DNA from: Mycoavidus cysteinexigens | GTDB lineage: Bacteria; Pseudomonadota; Gammaproteobacteria; Burkholderiales; Burkholderiaceae | Direction of reading: 5' to 3' | Assembly: GCF_003966915.1 (NCBI RefSeq) | Contig: NZ_AP018150.1 | Coordinates: 1,984,001 to 2,048,000 of the forward strand | Length of the DNA stretch: 64,000 nucleotides | Shown here: positions 8,524 to 21,658 of the stretch, piece after piece | How the letters are laid out: each line of letters begins with the position of its first letter | How positions within the stretch are numbered: position 1 is the stretch's first letter | The notes under the pieces: model-generated | What the model saw: the letters and a program-made list of their open reading frames with translations, nothing else | Told to the model about the DNA's origin: nothing | Databases searched by the model: none | Made by a program: the position numbers and the translations under genes

Positions 8524-9327
8524 CTAAAAACACTCACTACGTTGTTCAGCAACTAAAAAGTGCCTGGCGTAACGGGGATTAATTTCCGAGAGATTGAATA
8601 GTGTAAGAAAGTCAGCCGTGTTAAAAGCCGGATCAAATGCCGGTGCGCCGCAAATTTTTGCGCCAAGGCGTAAATAGCCTTTGATCAGAGGTGGCAATGT
8701 AACGCTTGCCCCTGTTTGCAAAGAGTCGATGGGCAAAGCGACACGCGGAAAGGCGCGAAATTGCGCAGTAGTCATCGATTCAGCTTCTAAGGCCCGGTAT
8801 AGATTAGCCGCAAAATGCCCACCATCAGCTACGGAAACACTCGCACAACCCAGCATAGTTTCATAGCCGTGGCGCAACATATATTCAGCCAAACCTGTCC
8901 ATAGCGACATAATGACCATGCCGCGGCGGTAATCACGATGCACGCACGAGCGACCTACTTCAACCATTTTATGGCGTAAAGGCGCTAATTGCTCAATATT
9001 AAATTCGCCTTGTGCATATAAACGTCCAAGGCGCATAGCCCGATGTGGCGGTAAAACGCGGTAAGTGCCTACTATTTCAAATGTTTGCGGATCGCGCACA
9101 AGTAAATGATCACAGTGCGCATCGAATTCGTCGTTATCCAGGCCAGGCGCGCCCCCAATGCGAGCGCCCAGTTCTTCGGCAAATACCGTGTAGCGCAAAC
9201 GTTGCGCAGCGCGCACCTCAGCCTCATCGCGCGCCCAATTCACCAACAATGGTTTTGCGTGCTTATCACCCACACAGAATGGCGTATCAGAGCTCGACCA
9301 TTGCACTCGATTTAGCCTTTGTTCCAT
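8524..9327 (-). CDS. olsB: L-ornithine N-alpha-acyltransferase
   Basis: This 267-residue GNAT-fold protein matches OlsB: RLRYTVFAEELGAR at the start of the acyltransferase core, EVGRSCVHRDYRRG in the acyl-donor binding region and AEYMLRHGYETMLGCASVS further on. OlsB joins a 3-hydroxyacyl chain from ACP to ornithine, giving lyso-ornithine lipid, a phosphorus-free membrane lipid common in Burkholderia. It acts at the inner membrane. The second enzyme (OlsA) is not in the window. It stands alone between tRNA-His and the PBP1A gene on the same strand. Family assignment is good; the activity was not tested by comparison. Confidence 0.82.
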   Translation of the reverse strand: MEQRLNRVQWSSSDTPFCVGDKHAKPLLVNWARDEAEVRAAQRLRYTVFAEELGARIGGAPGLDNDEFDAHCDHLLVRDPQTFEIVGTYRVLPPHRAMRLGRLYAQGEFNIEQLAPLRHKMVEVGRSCVHRDYRRGMVIMSLWTGLAEYMLRHGYETMLGCASVSVADGGHFAANLYRALEAESMTTAQFRAFPRVALPIDSLQTGASVTLPPLIKGYLRLGAKICGAPAFDPAFNTADFLTLFNLSEINPRYARHFLVAEQRSECF

Positions 9328-9459
9328 GTAATTAGTATCTCACTCTCGCCAATTCCTTGGTCACCACTCGATACTATAAAGCAGCTAGATATCATGCCTC
9401 CAGTTCCCCCTTAATGGAATTGTTGCAAGCTGACAACGTATCTAAAATCATGGCGGTGG

Positions 9460-11895
9460 CTATTTAAATAAGTCAAGGATCTGGTTGCGCTCAATTGAAT
9501 CGGCCGCGGCTGGCAACGCGGGAGGCCTATCTTCAGCAGAAGGCTCGCCCCCTTCGCTTGCCTCGACCTCAGTCGGAAGCTCGGATACGTTGATATGCTC
9601 AAGATCAAGCTCAATCTTTTTAACGAAACCCACGCCTGGGGTCACGTTATTATAGTAGAACTCGCCGTCGAATAAGACGATGCTAGCTGGCATGGGCGCC
9701 TGATATTGGGGTTCATTGCGCAAAGCACGGCCCATATAGTCGACCCAAATTGGCAAAGCCAGCCGCGCGCCATATTCACGGGTACCCAAGCTTTTGGGTT
9801 GATCATATCCGATCCAGACGACCGCAACCAAATTGTGCTGAAAACCGGTAAACCAGCCATCCCGCGCCTGGTTAGTCGTCCCCGTTTTGCCCGCTAAGTC
9901 GGCGCGTTTTAAGACATTTGTCCCGGCCCCTGTACCATTTTGCGCAACAGATTGCAGCAGTTGGGTCATCATCCAAGCATTACGTTCTTCCAACACTCGC
10001 GGGGCGTCTTGGCCGGCGATTAAGGGCGGGGGACTTGGCAGTTCTTCGCCGTTTGCAGTGGTTATTTTGGTAATCAGATGGGGTACCACGCGGTAGCCGC
10101 CATTGGCGAATACTGCGTAAGCGCTTGCCATTTGTAGAGGTGTGGCCGACCCTGCGCCAAGGGCCAAGGGCAAATACGGAGGAAGTTTACTTTCTTCAAA
10201 ACCAAATTTGCTGGTAATGAAATCCCGCGCATATTGCAAGCCAATATAATTCAAAATACGGATCGAGACTAGATTTTTCGATTTTTCAAGAGCGGTGCGT
10301 AAAGTCATTAGGCCTTCGGGCTGATCATCGTCCTTGGGCTCCCATGCGTCTCTTCCAGGACCAGATGGAAAATAAAGCGGTGCGTCGTTGATAATCGTGG
10401 CCGGCCCTATTTTTTTATCCAATGCGGCAGAGTAAATGAATGGCTTAAAGCTAGAGCCAGGTTGGCGCCAGGCTTGCGTAACGCGATTAAATTTATTTCT
10501 GCCAAAATCAAAGCCCCCTACTAACGCGCGTATTGCGCCATTTTGAGGGGTCAGCGATACTAATGCGCCTTCCACTTGTGGCATTTGTGTAATCGCCCAA
10601 CGGCCGTTTTTCTTACGTATCACCCGGATAATAGCGCCTGCTTTAATTCGCTTAGCCTCTGGCGTACCCGTACTTAACGCGAGTGATGCAAAACGTAAAT
10701 CATCGCCCTCAAGCGTGATCAAATCGCCGTTTAATAATTCAGCTTGTACTTTCTTCGGCTGCGCTGATAGCACCACCGCTCTTATCAATTCTTCGTCTGG
10801 CTCTTTCTGCAAGGCTTCAACAATGGCTTGCTCACGAGCTTCTGCTTTGGCCGGTAACTTAATATAGGCTTCGGGTCCGCGATAGCCATGGCGTTGCTCA
10901 TAATCCATAATCCCTTTGCGCATGGCTCGATAAGCCGCCATTTGATCGACTGATCGAAGCGTCGTGACTACGTTAAAACCCTGGGTGTAAATTTCGTCTT
11001 GATATTGTTCATACATATACTGACGGACCATTTCGGCGGCATGTTCGGCATGCATGCTAAATTGATTGCTCGCACTCTTAAGTTGTAATTCTTCGCGTAA
11101 AGCCGTTTCGTATTGAGTCGCGTCAATATAATGCAAATCACGCATACGCTTTAGAATGTGCGCTTGTCTGATTTTTGCGCGCTTTGGATTAACAATTGGA
11201 TTATTGGCGGACGGCGCTTTAGGCAGGCCCGCCAGCATAGCCGCTTGCGCCAGGGTAATATCTTTAAGCTCTTTACCAAAATATACATTGGCGGCGGCAG
11301 CAAACCCATATGCCCGTTGTCCCAGATAAATCTGATTCATATAGGCTTCAAGAATTTGATTTTTATTCAGAGTTGCTTCAATTCGATAGGCCAATAGCAC
11401 TTCAACGAGTTTACGCCCCCAGCTTTTTTCGTTGCTTAAAAAGAAATTACGCGCAACTTGCATGGTAATCGTACTCGCCCCCTGAACTGCGTCAGTGTGC
11501 AATATATCGGCCAGCAGCGCCCGCATCATGCCAATGAAATCAACCCCGCCATGCTCATAGAAACGAGCGTCTTCAATCGCTAACACCGCATTTTTCATGG
11601 TCTGTGGGATTTCGTCTAAGTCCACTGCTTGGCGCCGTTCAATGCCAAACTCGCCAATCAGAACATGATCGGCAGTGTAGACCCGCAACGGAGCTTTAGG
11701 CTGGTAATCGGTCAGAGCATCAAGTGGGGGAAGCCTAGGGATCACCACAACCAACAGATAAATAGCGAAGAGCACGCTTAATGACAAGAAAACTGCCACG
11801 GCGCCGCCAAGCCACGCCAATAGCCTGCGTTTATCTAGTAAAGGATGGCGCTTAGCGCGCGTGGGCTCAGGGGAAGGGGTATGGTTGGGTTGCAT
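9460..11895 (-). CDS. mrcA: Penicillin-binding protein 1A
   Basis: An 811-residue class A PBP. After a short cytoplasmic tail and one membrane segment (about 33-55) comes the glycosyltransferase domain with IEDARFYEHGGVDF and GASTITMQVARNFFL. An OB-like insert follows, then the transpeptidase domain with SxxK in QPGSSFKPFIYS, SxN in KSKNLVS and KTG in LAGKTGTTNQARDGWF. It polymerises and cross-links peptidoglycan in the periplasm and is the target of beta-lactams. In Burkholderia and relatives ponA/mrcA is often near comM or pil genes; here it follows olsB. All catalytic motifs are intact. Confidence 0.93.
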   Translation of the reverse strand: MQPNHTPSPEPTRAKRHPLLDKRRLLAWLGGAVAVFLSLSVLFAIYLLVVVIPRLPPLDALTDYQPKAPLRVYTADHVLIGEFGIERRQAVDLDEIPQTMKNAVLAIEDARFYEHGGVDFIGMMRALLADILHTDAVQGASTITMQVARNFFLSNEKSWGRKLVEVLLAYRIEATLNKNQILEAYMNQIYLGQRAYGFAAAANVYFGKELKDITLAQAAMLAGLPKAPSANNPIVNPKRAKIRQAHILKRMRDLHYIDATQYETALREELQLKSASNQFSMHAEHAAEMVRQYMYEQYQDEIYTQGFNVVTTLRSVDQMAAYRAMRKGIMDYEQRHGYRGPEAYIKLPAKAEAREQAIVEALQKEPDEELIRAVVLSAQPKKVQAELLNGDLITLEGDDLRFASLALSTGTPEAKRIKAGAIIRVIRKKNGRWAITQMPQVEGALVSLTPQNGAIRALVGGFDFGRNKFNRVTQAWRQPGSSFKPFIYSAALDKKIGPATIINDAPLYFPSGPGRDAWEPKDDDQPEGLMTLRTALEKSKNLVSIRILNYIGLQYARDFITSKFGFEESKLPPYLPLALGAGSATPLQMASAYAVFANGGYRVVPHLITKITTANGEELPSPPPLIAGQDAPRVLEERNAWMMTQLLQSVAQNGTGAGTNVLKRADLAGKTGTTNQARDGWFTGFQHNLVAVVWIGYDQPKSLGTREYGARLALPIWVDYMGRALRNEPQYQAPMPASIVLFDGEFYYNNVTPGVGFVKKIELDLEHINVSELPTEVEASEGGEPSAEDRPPALPAAADSIERNQILDLFK

Positions 11896-11973
11896 CGAGC
11901 GTATCGCCTATAAAAGAAATTTCGTCTTTGCATTGTGCCTAGCTCGCTTTCTTGCCGGCTGAGCGGAATACAG

Positions 11974-12303
11974 CTATTTACGGTTCGGTTTAGGCTTAGC
12001 TGCGCTTCCTCCAGTTTCGACACGAGGCGGCGGATCAGACACTACCCTGACAAAAATTTCTCCTTTTTTAACCATGTTCAGTTGATAGCGGGCGCGCTCC
12101 TCAATGGCTGCCTCACCGTTCTGCAGATCGCGTACTTCTCCCACTAATTGCTCATTACGCAATTTTAGCTCCGCATTCTTGTGTTGCTGACGTGCAAGCT
12201 GCTGTTTAAGTTCATGCACGCGCAACCAACCACCCCGTCCCCACCACAATGGATACTGGATGAGGACCAAGAGAATGGTTAAAACAATTGTGACAAGCCG
12301 CAT
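11974..12303 (-). CDS. ftsB: Cell division protein FtsB
   Basis: A 109-residue septum-formation protein. One N-terminal membrane span (VTIVLTILLVLIQYPLWW) is followed by a periplasmic coiled coil (HELKQQLARQQHKNAELK) and the conserved LQNGEAAIEERARYQL motif. FtsB joins FtsL and FtsQ and relays the signal that activates FtsWI at the septum. It is the last gene of the pyrG-kdsA-eno-ftsB run, the normal order in beta-proteobacteria. The basic, proline-rich C-terminal tail is variable in the family. Confidence 0.9.
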   Translation of the reverse strand: MRLVTIVLTILLVLIQYPLWWGRGGWLRVHELKQQLARQQHKNAELKLRNEQLVGEVRDLQNGEAAIEERARYQLNMVKKGEIFVRVVSDPPPRVETGGSAAKPKPNRK

Positions 12304-12375
12304 CGTATAACAAAAAAGCTAGGGCACTTCAATTTCGCGCTTACGCACTAGACAGTTGCGGTCGTCTAGGCAAAT

Positions 12376-12399
12376 AAGCGCTACAAAAAACCAGCGCTT
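12376..12399 (-). other. Inverted repeat between eno and ftsB
   Basis: AAGCGCT (12376-12382) and AGCGCTT (12393-12399) form a 7-bp stem with a 10-base loop. On the transcribed strand no T-run follows, so it is more likely an mRNA-processing or stabilising hairpin than a terminator. Confidence 0.35.
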
Positions 12400-12411
12400 T
12401 ACAGTGACCCA

Positions 12412-13734
<1,323 letters not shown>

Positions 13735-13754
13735 TTAGATTAGAGAGCACTGAT

Positions 13755-16309
<2,555 letters not shown>

Positions 16310-16318
16310 TTATACCGT

Positions 16319-16392
16319 GTGCAAGCACTTATGTGTTTATGCTCTTACACACTTATACGCTTATGTGTGTATCTGCGTATGTGTTTATGCGC
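16319..16392. repeat. Low-complexity TG/TTATG-rich tract upstream of pyrG
   Basis: Degenerate copies of a TTATGTGTTTATGC-like unit (for example CTTATGTGTTTATGC, then TTATGTGTGTATCTGCG) fill this short stretch between pyrG and comEC. The rest of 16283-16496 shows no gene. It could be slipped-strand unstable DNA; it overlaps where the pyrG promoter should lie. Confidence 0.5.
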
Positions 16393-16496
16393 CCTTGCCA
16401 AATCTTCAGTTTTGGCCTCTTTAGAGCACTCTAATTTTGTCCCAACCAGTGCTCCAAATAAGCGGGCCTTAGTTTGGCTTAACTTTGCTCATGCCA

Positions 16497-19013
16497 TCAG
16501 TGTCCCATCCAATAACGTCGGTGCGCAGTGCGATAGCGTTCAACAAAAATTTTAGCGCCGATGCTTTGAAACTGCACCGCGCCATCCTGATCACTCCGAT
16601 GTAAGGTAATGCCATGCGCTTGATAACGAGCCACTACCCCTGCATTAGGGTGCTTAAAGCGATTACGGTAACCCACTTGAAAAACCACATCGCGCGGCGC
16701 AACGGCCGCCAAAAAATTCGCCGTTGATGAGGTTCGACTGCCGTGATGGGGCGCCAACAATATAGTTGCGCTTAATGCCGCCGGTTGCTGCGCCAACAAA
16801 GCACGCTCTTCGCGCGCCTCAATATCGCCTGGCAGCAATGCGGCATGATGCGCGTTACTCACGTGTAATACACAACTTACTTGATTGCGCGCCTCACGTC
16901 CCCGACTTTTTTGAAAGGCTTTTAAGGTGGCCCCGCGCCTAGACTGTTCATCCGGCCATAGCATGGTAAAAGTCACGCCGTCCCACACCCAACTTTCGCC
17001 TGTGCGACATGCGGCAAGGTCCCTAACTTGCTGCGCGCGCGCCTGACTCCATAACGGATGCTTAGGCGCTAGCGAGGCCCGCATGCGAACGACTGGCAAC
17101 TCTGTCAACACAGTCCTCGCACCGCCTGCATGATCCATATCTGCATGACTAATCACCAGCGCCTCGAGTTGTTTAATGCCCCGCGCACGAAGAAACGGCA
17201 TAATAATTCGCTGCCCTGCGTCAGAAGTCACGTCGTAACGCGGTCCGGTATCAAACAGCAGGCGATGATGCGCGGTTTCAATCAAAGCTGCGGCTCCTTG
17301 CCCTACATCTAGCACCGTCATACGAAATTCACCTTCTGCGGGAGCGGATGAAGGTGGCAAAGCCAGTGGCAAAAACAAAATTGGCGCCGCACCACGCAAG
17401 GGCCAACCAGGTAGCAGCAAACTCCAGCTAATGCCAAACGCAGCCAATGCCAGTGCCAACGCATCTGGCGTGCGTAATGAATACAGCGCCCACGATGGAG
17501 CAGCAATCACATCCAGCAGCGCAGCCAACACCACCAAGCATGCATGCGCTGCTTGCAACGCCAGAGCATCGAGCGGAGCTGGCACCACCATCCCTATCAG
17601 TACAAGAGGCGTGACTAAAAAGCTCACCCACGGAATCGCAAAGGCGTTAGCTAACGGGCTTAACAACGGTACTTGAGAAAACCACAGAGCCGTCAACGGG
17701 ATCAGACCAAGGCTGACGGCTCCCTGAATTCGAGCCGCTGCCTTGAATCCTGATAACATCCGGCACCATCGAAAGGCTAGCCAGCTATAAATGCCGGAGA
17801 CAAACAACTGCCCCCCAGCTTTGACTTTAGTTACTTGATCGATAGACTTAGATTGAGTGACACGACTGGCGCTAGCCGCCAATAAAATCACCGCCACCGC
17901 ACCAAACGAGAGCCAGCAACCTGCTGACATCAGCGCCCAAGGATCAAGTGCAACCACCACCGCCAAGGCCCAAGCCAAGACTGCCGAGGCTGCAACTCGA
18001 CGCGCACTTAAAAAAGACAGCGCCACGATCAAGAGCATCAGCAATGCTCGTTGTGCGGGGATGCCAAATCCAGCCAGGCCAGCATAGAGCAAGCCAGCGC
18101 CAGCACCGGCCACGGCAGCAACTCGCGGCGCCGCCAGCCTTAATGGCCAATCCTTGCTGATCCAGCAAGAGCGCCGCCATAACCAACCCGCTAGCGCCGC
18201 TGCAAAACCGGCGACCAGGGAAATATGCAAACCCGAGATTGCCACCAGATGATTTGTGCCAGTGCGCGTAAAGCGCCGCCTATCCTCTGGCGAGATGCCC
18301 ATTTGCAGTCCAATCGCCAGTGCACTCACGATTCCTGTATGCGGTGCATTACCTAACACTTCATTGATACGCTTATGTTGTCTATCGCGCCAACCTTCAA
18401 GCGTAATCAGAATACCGTTCGCATGCCCCACCATACGCGGTGGCGTGGGGCGGTCACGCACATAACCCGTTGCCCGCAGATTACGTTCAAGCATAGATGC
18501 CTCAAAATCAGCCGCGTGATAATTAGCACTGCCATGTGGGCGCACTAACCGCACCGTGAACGTCCAACGTTCACCTGGATGTATGCGTACAGGCGGCAGC
18601 CCTCTTTGCGCGTACCAACTAAGTTGGACCAAACGCGGCATACAAGGCACAGCGGGATCGCTCTGCTCAATTTTGAAGACAAAACGCGTACGACGTGCAT
18701 CAGATAGTGGCACGCTGGCGATGATGCCCGTCGCTTGAATATCGCGCCGCTCGAATTCAAGCGGCAAGGTATAGGCTAAGCGAAGCTGTGCGCGCCAGGC
18801 GGCCCAGCTATACCCTGCCAAAAAAGCCGCACACATGAACCATAGAACTCTGCCCCACGGCCACTGTATATGATGCAAAACGCGGGGGACCAGGGCGCAA
18901 AGGCTAAGCGATGCAACTCCTAAGCCTAGGCCGCCACAGAGCGAAGGAAGTTCAGCACTTTGCTGTAATGCCCAAGTCCCCGCTGCAAAGCAAACTAACG
19001 CAACTCTTACCAT
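16497..19013 (-). CDS. comEC: DNA internalisation-related competence protein ComEC/Rec2
   Basis: An 838-residue ComEC. The N-terminal membrane and OB-like region (about 1-190) is followed by the competence domain with LVAISGLHISLVAGF and many membrane spans, and a C-terminal metallo-beta-lactamase-like domain with LDVGQGAAALIE, SHADMDHAGGA, LLAPHHGSRTS and FKHPNAGVVARY. It forms the inner-membrane channel that takes in single-stranded DNA; the lactamase domain may degrade the other strand. All parts look intact, which suggests retained uptake capacity and fits the foreign DNA elsewhere in this window. Neighbours lolD/lolC are a common Burkholderia arrangement. Confidence 0.92.
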   Translation of the reverse strand: MVRVALVCFAAGTWALQQSAELPSLCGGLGLGVASLSLCALVPRVLHHIQWPWGRVLWFMCAAFLAGYSWAAWRAQLRLAYTLPLEFERRDIQATGIIASVPLSDARRTRFVFKIEQSDPAVPCMPRLVQLSWYAQRGLPPVRIHPGERWTFTVRLVRPHGSANYHAADFEASMLERNLRATGYVRDRPTPPRMVGHANGILITLEGWRDRQHKRINEVLGNAPHTGIVSALAIGLQMGISPEDRRRFTRTGTNHLVAISGLHISLVAGFAAALAGWLWRRSCWISKDWPLRLAAPRVAAVAGAGAGLLYAGLAGFGIPAQRALLMLLIVALSFLSARRVAASAVLAWALAVVVALDPWALMSAGCWLSFGAVAVILLAASASRVTQSKSIDQVTKVKAGGQLFVSGIYSWLAFRWCRMLSGFKAAARIQGAVSLGLIPLTALWFSQVPLLSPLANAFAIPWVSFLVTPLVLIGMVVPAPLDALALQAAHACLVVLAALLDVIAAPSWALYSLRTPDALALALAAFGISWSLLLPGWPLRGAAPILFLPLALPPSSAPAEGEFRMTVLDVGQGAAALIETAHHRLLFDTGPRYDVTSDAGQRIIMPFLRARGIKQLEALVISHADMDHAGGARTVLTELPVVRMRASLAPKHPLWSQARAQQVRDLAACRTGESWVWDGVTFTMLWPDEQSRRGATLKAFQKSRGREARNQVSCVLHVSNAHHAALLPGDIEAREERALLAQQPAALSATILLAPHHGSRTSSTANFLAAVAPRDVVFQVGYRNRFKHPNAGVVARYQAHGITLHRSDQDGAVQFQSIGAKIFVERYRTAHRRYWMGH

Positions 19014-19143
19014 ATTGGCTCATATTGAGTTTCTCGTTGCTTTAATTATGAACAAATGGCGTCAGCCTAGCCTAACGTACCTCTAAAATTGGCTATTAGG
19101 TCTATAAAACTTACCGTCTGTATTTAGCTATTTTATGTTGTAA

Positions 19144-19206
19144 TGAATTAAAAATTGGGTTCAGAAAAATTTTTAATTCATGCTATTATTTGGTTTAAAT
19201 TTAAAC
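19144..19206 (+). promoter_or_regulatory. Inverted repeat, -10-like box and palindrome upstream of the DUF1640 gene
   Basis: TGAATTAAAAATT (19144-19156) is mirrored exactly by AATTTTTAATTCA (19168-19180). An extended -10-like TGCTATTAT follows at 19181, then a perfect 14-bp palindrome GTTTAAATTTAAAC at 19193-19206. The gene starts 20 bases later. The set looks like a promoter with two possible operators; a degraded small inverted-repeat element is the alternative. Confidence 0.5.
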
Positions 19207-19225
19207 TTTCACAAGGTTAAATGTA

Positions 19226-19603
19226 ATGAGTGCTATCTCGTTTGATGCGCTATTATTTGTTGAAACTCTTACAGAAACAGGCATCGATGAAAAGCAAGCC
19301 AAAGCCATTTCTACTGCAGTGCATGATTCGTATAAAATAGCGGAATTCGTCACTAAAAAAGATTTCAGTTTGTTTGAAACAAGCATTCGCGCAGACTTAG
19401 AAAAGCTTTCGATCGAACTGCGCCATGAAATAAGCGATCTACGTAAAGATATGAACACGCAGTTTACGGCGGTCTATGCTAAATTAGAAAACCTTCAGCT
19501 ACATTTAGTGATTAAAATAAGCTCCATTATTGGCGGTATTTTGATTGCCGGCTTAGGGGCATTGGGCATTTTTATAAAAGCCCTCGTTTCAACTTTTCTA
19601 TAG
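19226..19603 (+). CDS. DUF1640-type coiled-coil membrane protein
   Basis: A 125-residue protein: an N-terminal helical part (FDALLFVETLTETGIDEKQA), a KKDF segment, a coiled coil (about 55-90) and one C-terminal membrane span (IGGILIAGLGALGIFIKALV). This is the plan of bacterial DUF1640/CCDC90-like proteins, often multicopy in genomes with mobile DNA; the mitochondrial relative MCUR1 is linked to calcium uptake, but the bacterial role is unknown. It is the only plus-strand gene between comEC and lolD and has AT-rich upstream DNA unlike its neighbours, which hints at acquisition. Confidence 0.7.
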   Translation: MSAISFDALLFVETLTETGIDEKQAKAISTAVHDSYKIAEFVTKKDFSLFETSIRADLEKLSIELRHEISDLRKDMNTQFTAVYAKLENLQLHLVIKISSIIGGILIAGLGALGIFIKALVSTFL

Positions 19604-19620
19604 TTATTCAGAAAAAACCA

Positions 19621-20340
19621 TCAAACAACTTTCGTCTCGAGTAAGGCCCCTTCTTTTAGCCGCAAGATCCGATCACAACGCATAGCAAGCTCGGCGTCAT
19701 GCGTGACAATCACAAAGCTTGTATTTAAGGTTTGTGATAATTCAATCAACAACTCAAATACTGTCTTGGCCGTGCTGGCATCAAGATTGCCAGTGGGTTC
19801 ATCCGCTAGCACACAAGCAGGATCATTGACCAATGCGCGCGCTACCGCCACTCGTTGCCGCTCTCCGCCTGACAGCTCGCCTGGACGATGCTTGGCGCGC
19901 GCCATCAAGCCCACTCGCGCTAGCATTTGAGCAGCAATCTCACGCGCCTTTGTTAGGGTAAGACGACGGATCAAAAGCGGCATGGCAACATTATCCAGTG
20001 CGCTAAATTCAGGCAGCAAATGATGAAATTGATAGATAAAACCTAATGCTTGGTTACGTAACGTGGTTCGTTCTCGATCATTCAGCGCACTAAATGCTTT
20101 ACCCAACAGGGACACCTCCCCTTTATCCGCGGCATCCAGCCCGCCTAAGATATGCAATAAAGTGCTCTTGCCGCAACCCGATGCGCCGACAATGGCGAGC
20201 TTTTCTCCGCGCTGCACCGCTAGCTGCACATTCTGTAGAACTTCCAGGTGTGTGTTAGCCTGGACAAAAGTTTTTGTAATTCCACTCGCTTGCAATACAA
20301 TTTCTGCGGCCGGATTGAGCGGCGGGCTGAGTTTACTCAT
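19621..20340 (-). CDS. lolD: Lipoprotein-releasing ABC transporter ATPase LolD
   Basis: A 239-residue ABC ATPase with Walker [14 protein letters not shown]-loop [12 protein letters not shown], signature [15 protein letters not shown], Walker [13 protein letters not shown] and the switch His in VIVTHD. It drives LolC/E to release lipoproteins from the inner membrane to LolA, which is encoded at 43591. The start 20340 is chosen: its ATGAGTAA overlaps the lolC stop, and the 30 residues of upstream frame lie inside lolC. The [14 protein letters not shown] stretch is typical of LolD rather than FtsE or MacB. Confidence 0.93.
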   Translation of the reverse strand: MSKLSPPLNPAAEIVLQASGITKTFVQANTHLEVLQNVQLAVQRGEKLAIVGASGCGKSTLLHILGGLDAADKGEVSLLGKAFSALNDRERTTLRNQALGFIYQFHHLLPEFSALDNVAMPLLIRRLTLTKAREIAAQMLARVGLMARAKHRPGELSGGERQRVAVARALVNDPACVLADEPTGNLDASTAKTVFELLIELSQTLNTSFVIVTHDAELAMRCDRILRLKEGALLETKVV

Positions 20341-21586
20341 AACGTAAAGCCTCCGCAGGCTGCACGCGGGCAGCCTGCCAACTGGGGTATAGCGTTGCCA
20401 GCACAGATAATAAACAAGAGATGGCACCAATTTTGGCCACGTCTAACAGCTTAAGATCTGATGGCAACTCGCTAATAAAATAAATACTAGGGGGTAGAAA
20501 GCGGATGCCCAATATATGCTCAATAAACGGCACAATAGTCGGAATATTGACCGCAATTAAACAGCCTAACGCCACCCCCAACAGAGTGCCGAACAAACCA
20601 ATAGTCATGCCTTGCACCATAAAGATTTTCATAATCGAGGCAGGTTGCGCGCCTAGCGTGCGTAAAATCGCTATATCGGCCTGCTTGTTCGTCACCGTCA
20701 TAACCAATGAGGAAACTAAATTAAAGGTAGCGACTGCAATAATCAGCGTCAAAATAATGAACATCATGCGTTTTTCAATTTGCACCGCCGCAAACCACGT
20801 CTGATTCTGTCGAGTCCAGTCCCGAATATAAAGATTCCCTGACAACGAACGGGTCAGCTCAAGCGCAATCTCTGGTGCGCGCTGCATATCTTGTATACGG
20901 AGTCGCACGCCGGTGGGGCCGGCCAAACTGAAAAGCGTCTGGGCATCAGCGATATTGATTAATGCTAAGGCACTATCAAATTCGTAATGTCCCGACTCAA
21001 AAATACCGGCTACTGTAAATTGCTTAAACCGTGGCAGCATGCCAAGCGGCGTCAGTGAGCCTTGCGGCACAAGCAAAATCAGCTTGTCGCCCACTTCGAC
21101 CCCAAGCTGTTGCGATAGTTGGGCGCCTAATACAATACCAAAATCACCCGGCTTTAGATCAGCTAACCGCCCCGCCCTCATCTCTGCGCCTAGGCCCGAT
21201 ACTTGTTGTTCAAGGGATGGCTCTACCCCACGCAGTACAACGCCTCTCATCGCACCTTGGCGAGTCAATAATCCCTGCGCTTCGACGTAAGGCGCAGCCG
21301 CCAGCACGGCTGGGTTGCGCAATGCTTCATGCGCGGTTTGCCGCCAATCAGTCAGCCCTCCGTTAGGTGCGAAAACTTCAACATGGGCAAGCACTGACAG
21401 CATTCGATCACGCACTTCCTTCTGAAAACCGTTCATGACTGAGAGCACGATAATCAGCGCCGCTACGCCCAGCGCAATACCCGTCATCGACATCAGCGCA
21501 ATAAAGGAAATAAAGCCATTGCCGGTGGTCCTTTTACCCGCGCGCGTATAGCGCCAGCCGATCTGCCATTCGTAAGGAAGTTTCAA
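20333..21586 (-). CDS. lolC: Lipoprotein-releasing system permease LolC/E
   Basis: A 417-residue permease: N-terminal [14 protein letters not shown], first membrane span preceded by [20 protein letters not shown], a large periplasmic domain, and three C-terminal spans with [18 protein letters not shown] between. It forms the membrane part of the Lol export complex with LolD, whose gene overlaps its end by eight bases. One permease gene is present, as in many beta-proteobacteria where a LolF-type homodimer replaces the C/E pair; which applies cannot be read from this window. ISFIALMSM is the expected lipoprotein-entry motif region. Confidence 0.92.
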   Translation of the reverse strand: MKLPYEWQIGWRYTRAGKRTTGNGFISFIALMSMTGIALGVAALIIVLSVMNGFQKEVRDRMLSVLAHVEVFAPNGGLTDWRQTAHEALRNPAVLAAAPYVEAQGLLTRQGAMRGVVLRGVEPSLEQQVSGLGAEMRAGRLADLKPGDFGIVLGAQLSQQLGVEVGDKLILLVPQGSLTPLGMLPRFKQFTVAGIFESGHYEFDSALALINIADAQTLFSLAGPTGVRLRIQDMQRAPEIALELTRSLSGNLYIRDWTRQNQTWFAAVQIEKRMMFIILTLIIAVATFNLVSSLVMTVTNKQADIAILRTLGAQPASIMKIFMVQGMTIGLFGTLLGVALGCLIAVNIPTIVPFIEHILGIRFLPPSIYFISELPSDLKLLDVAKIGAISCLLSVLATLYPSWQAARVQPAEALRYE

Positions 21587-21658
21587 GTTAAGCTACCAAA
21601 ATCAAAAATCTATATTAAATGAGGGTGGAGTTTGCCATACAATGCGATTGCTATGACT

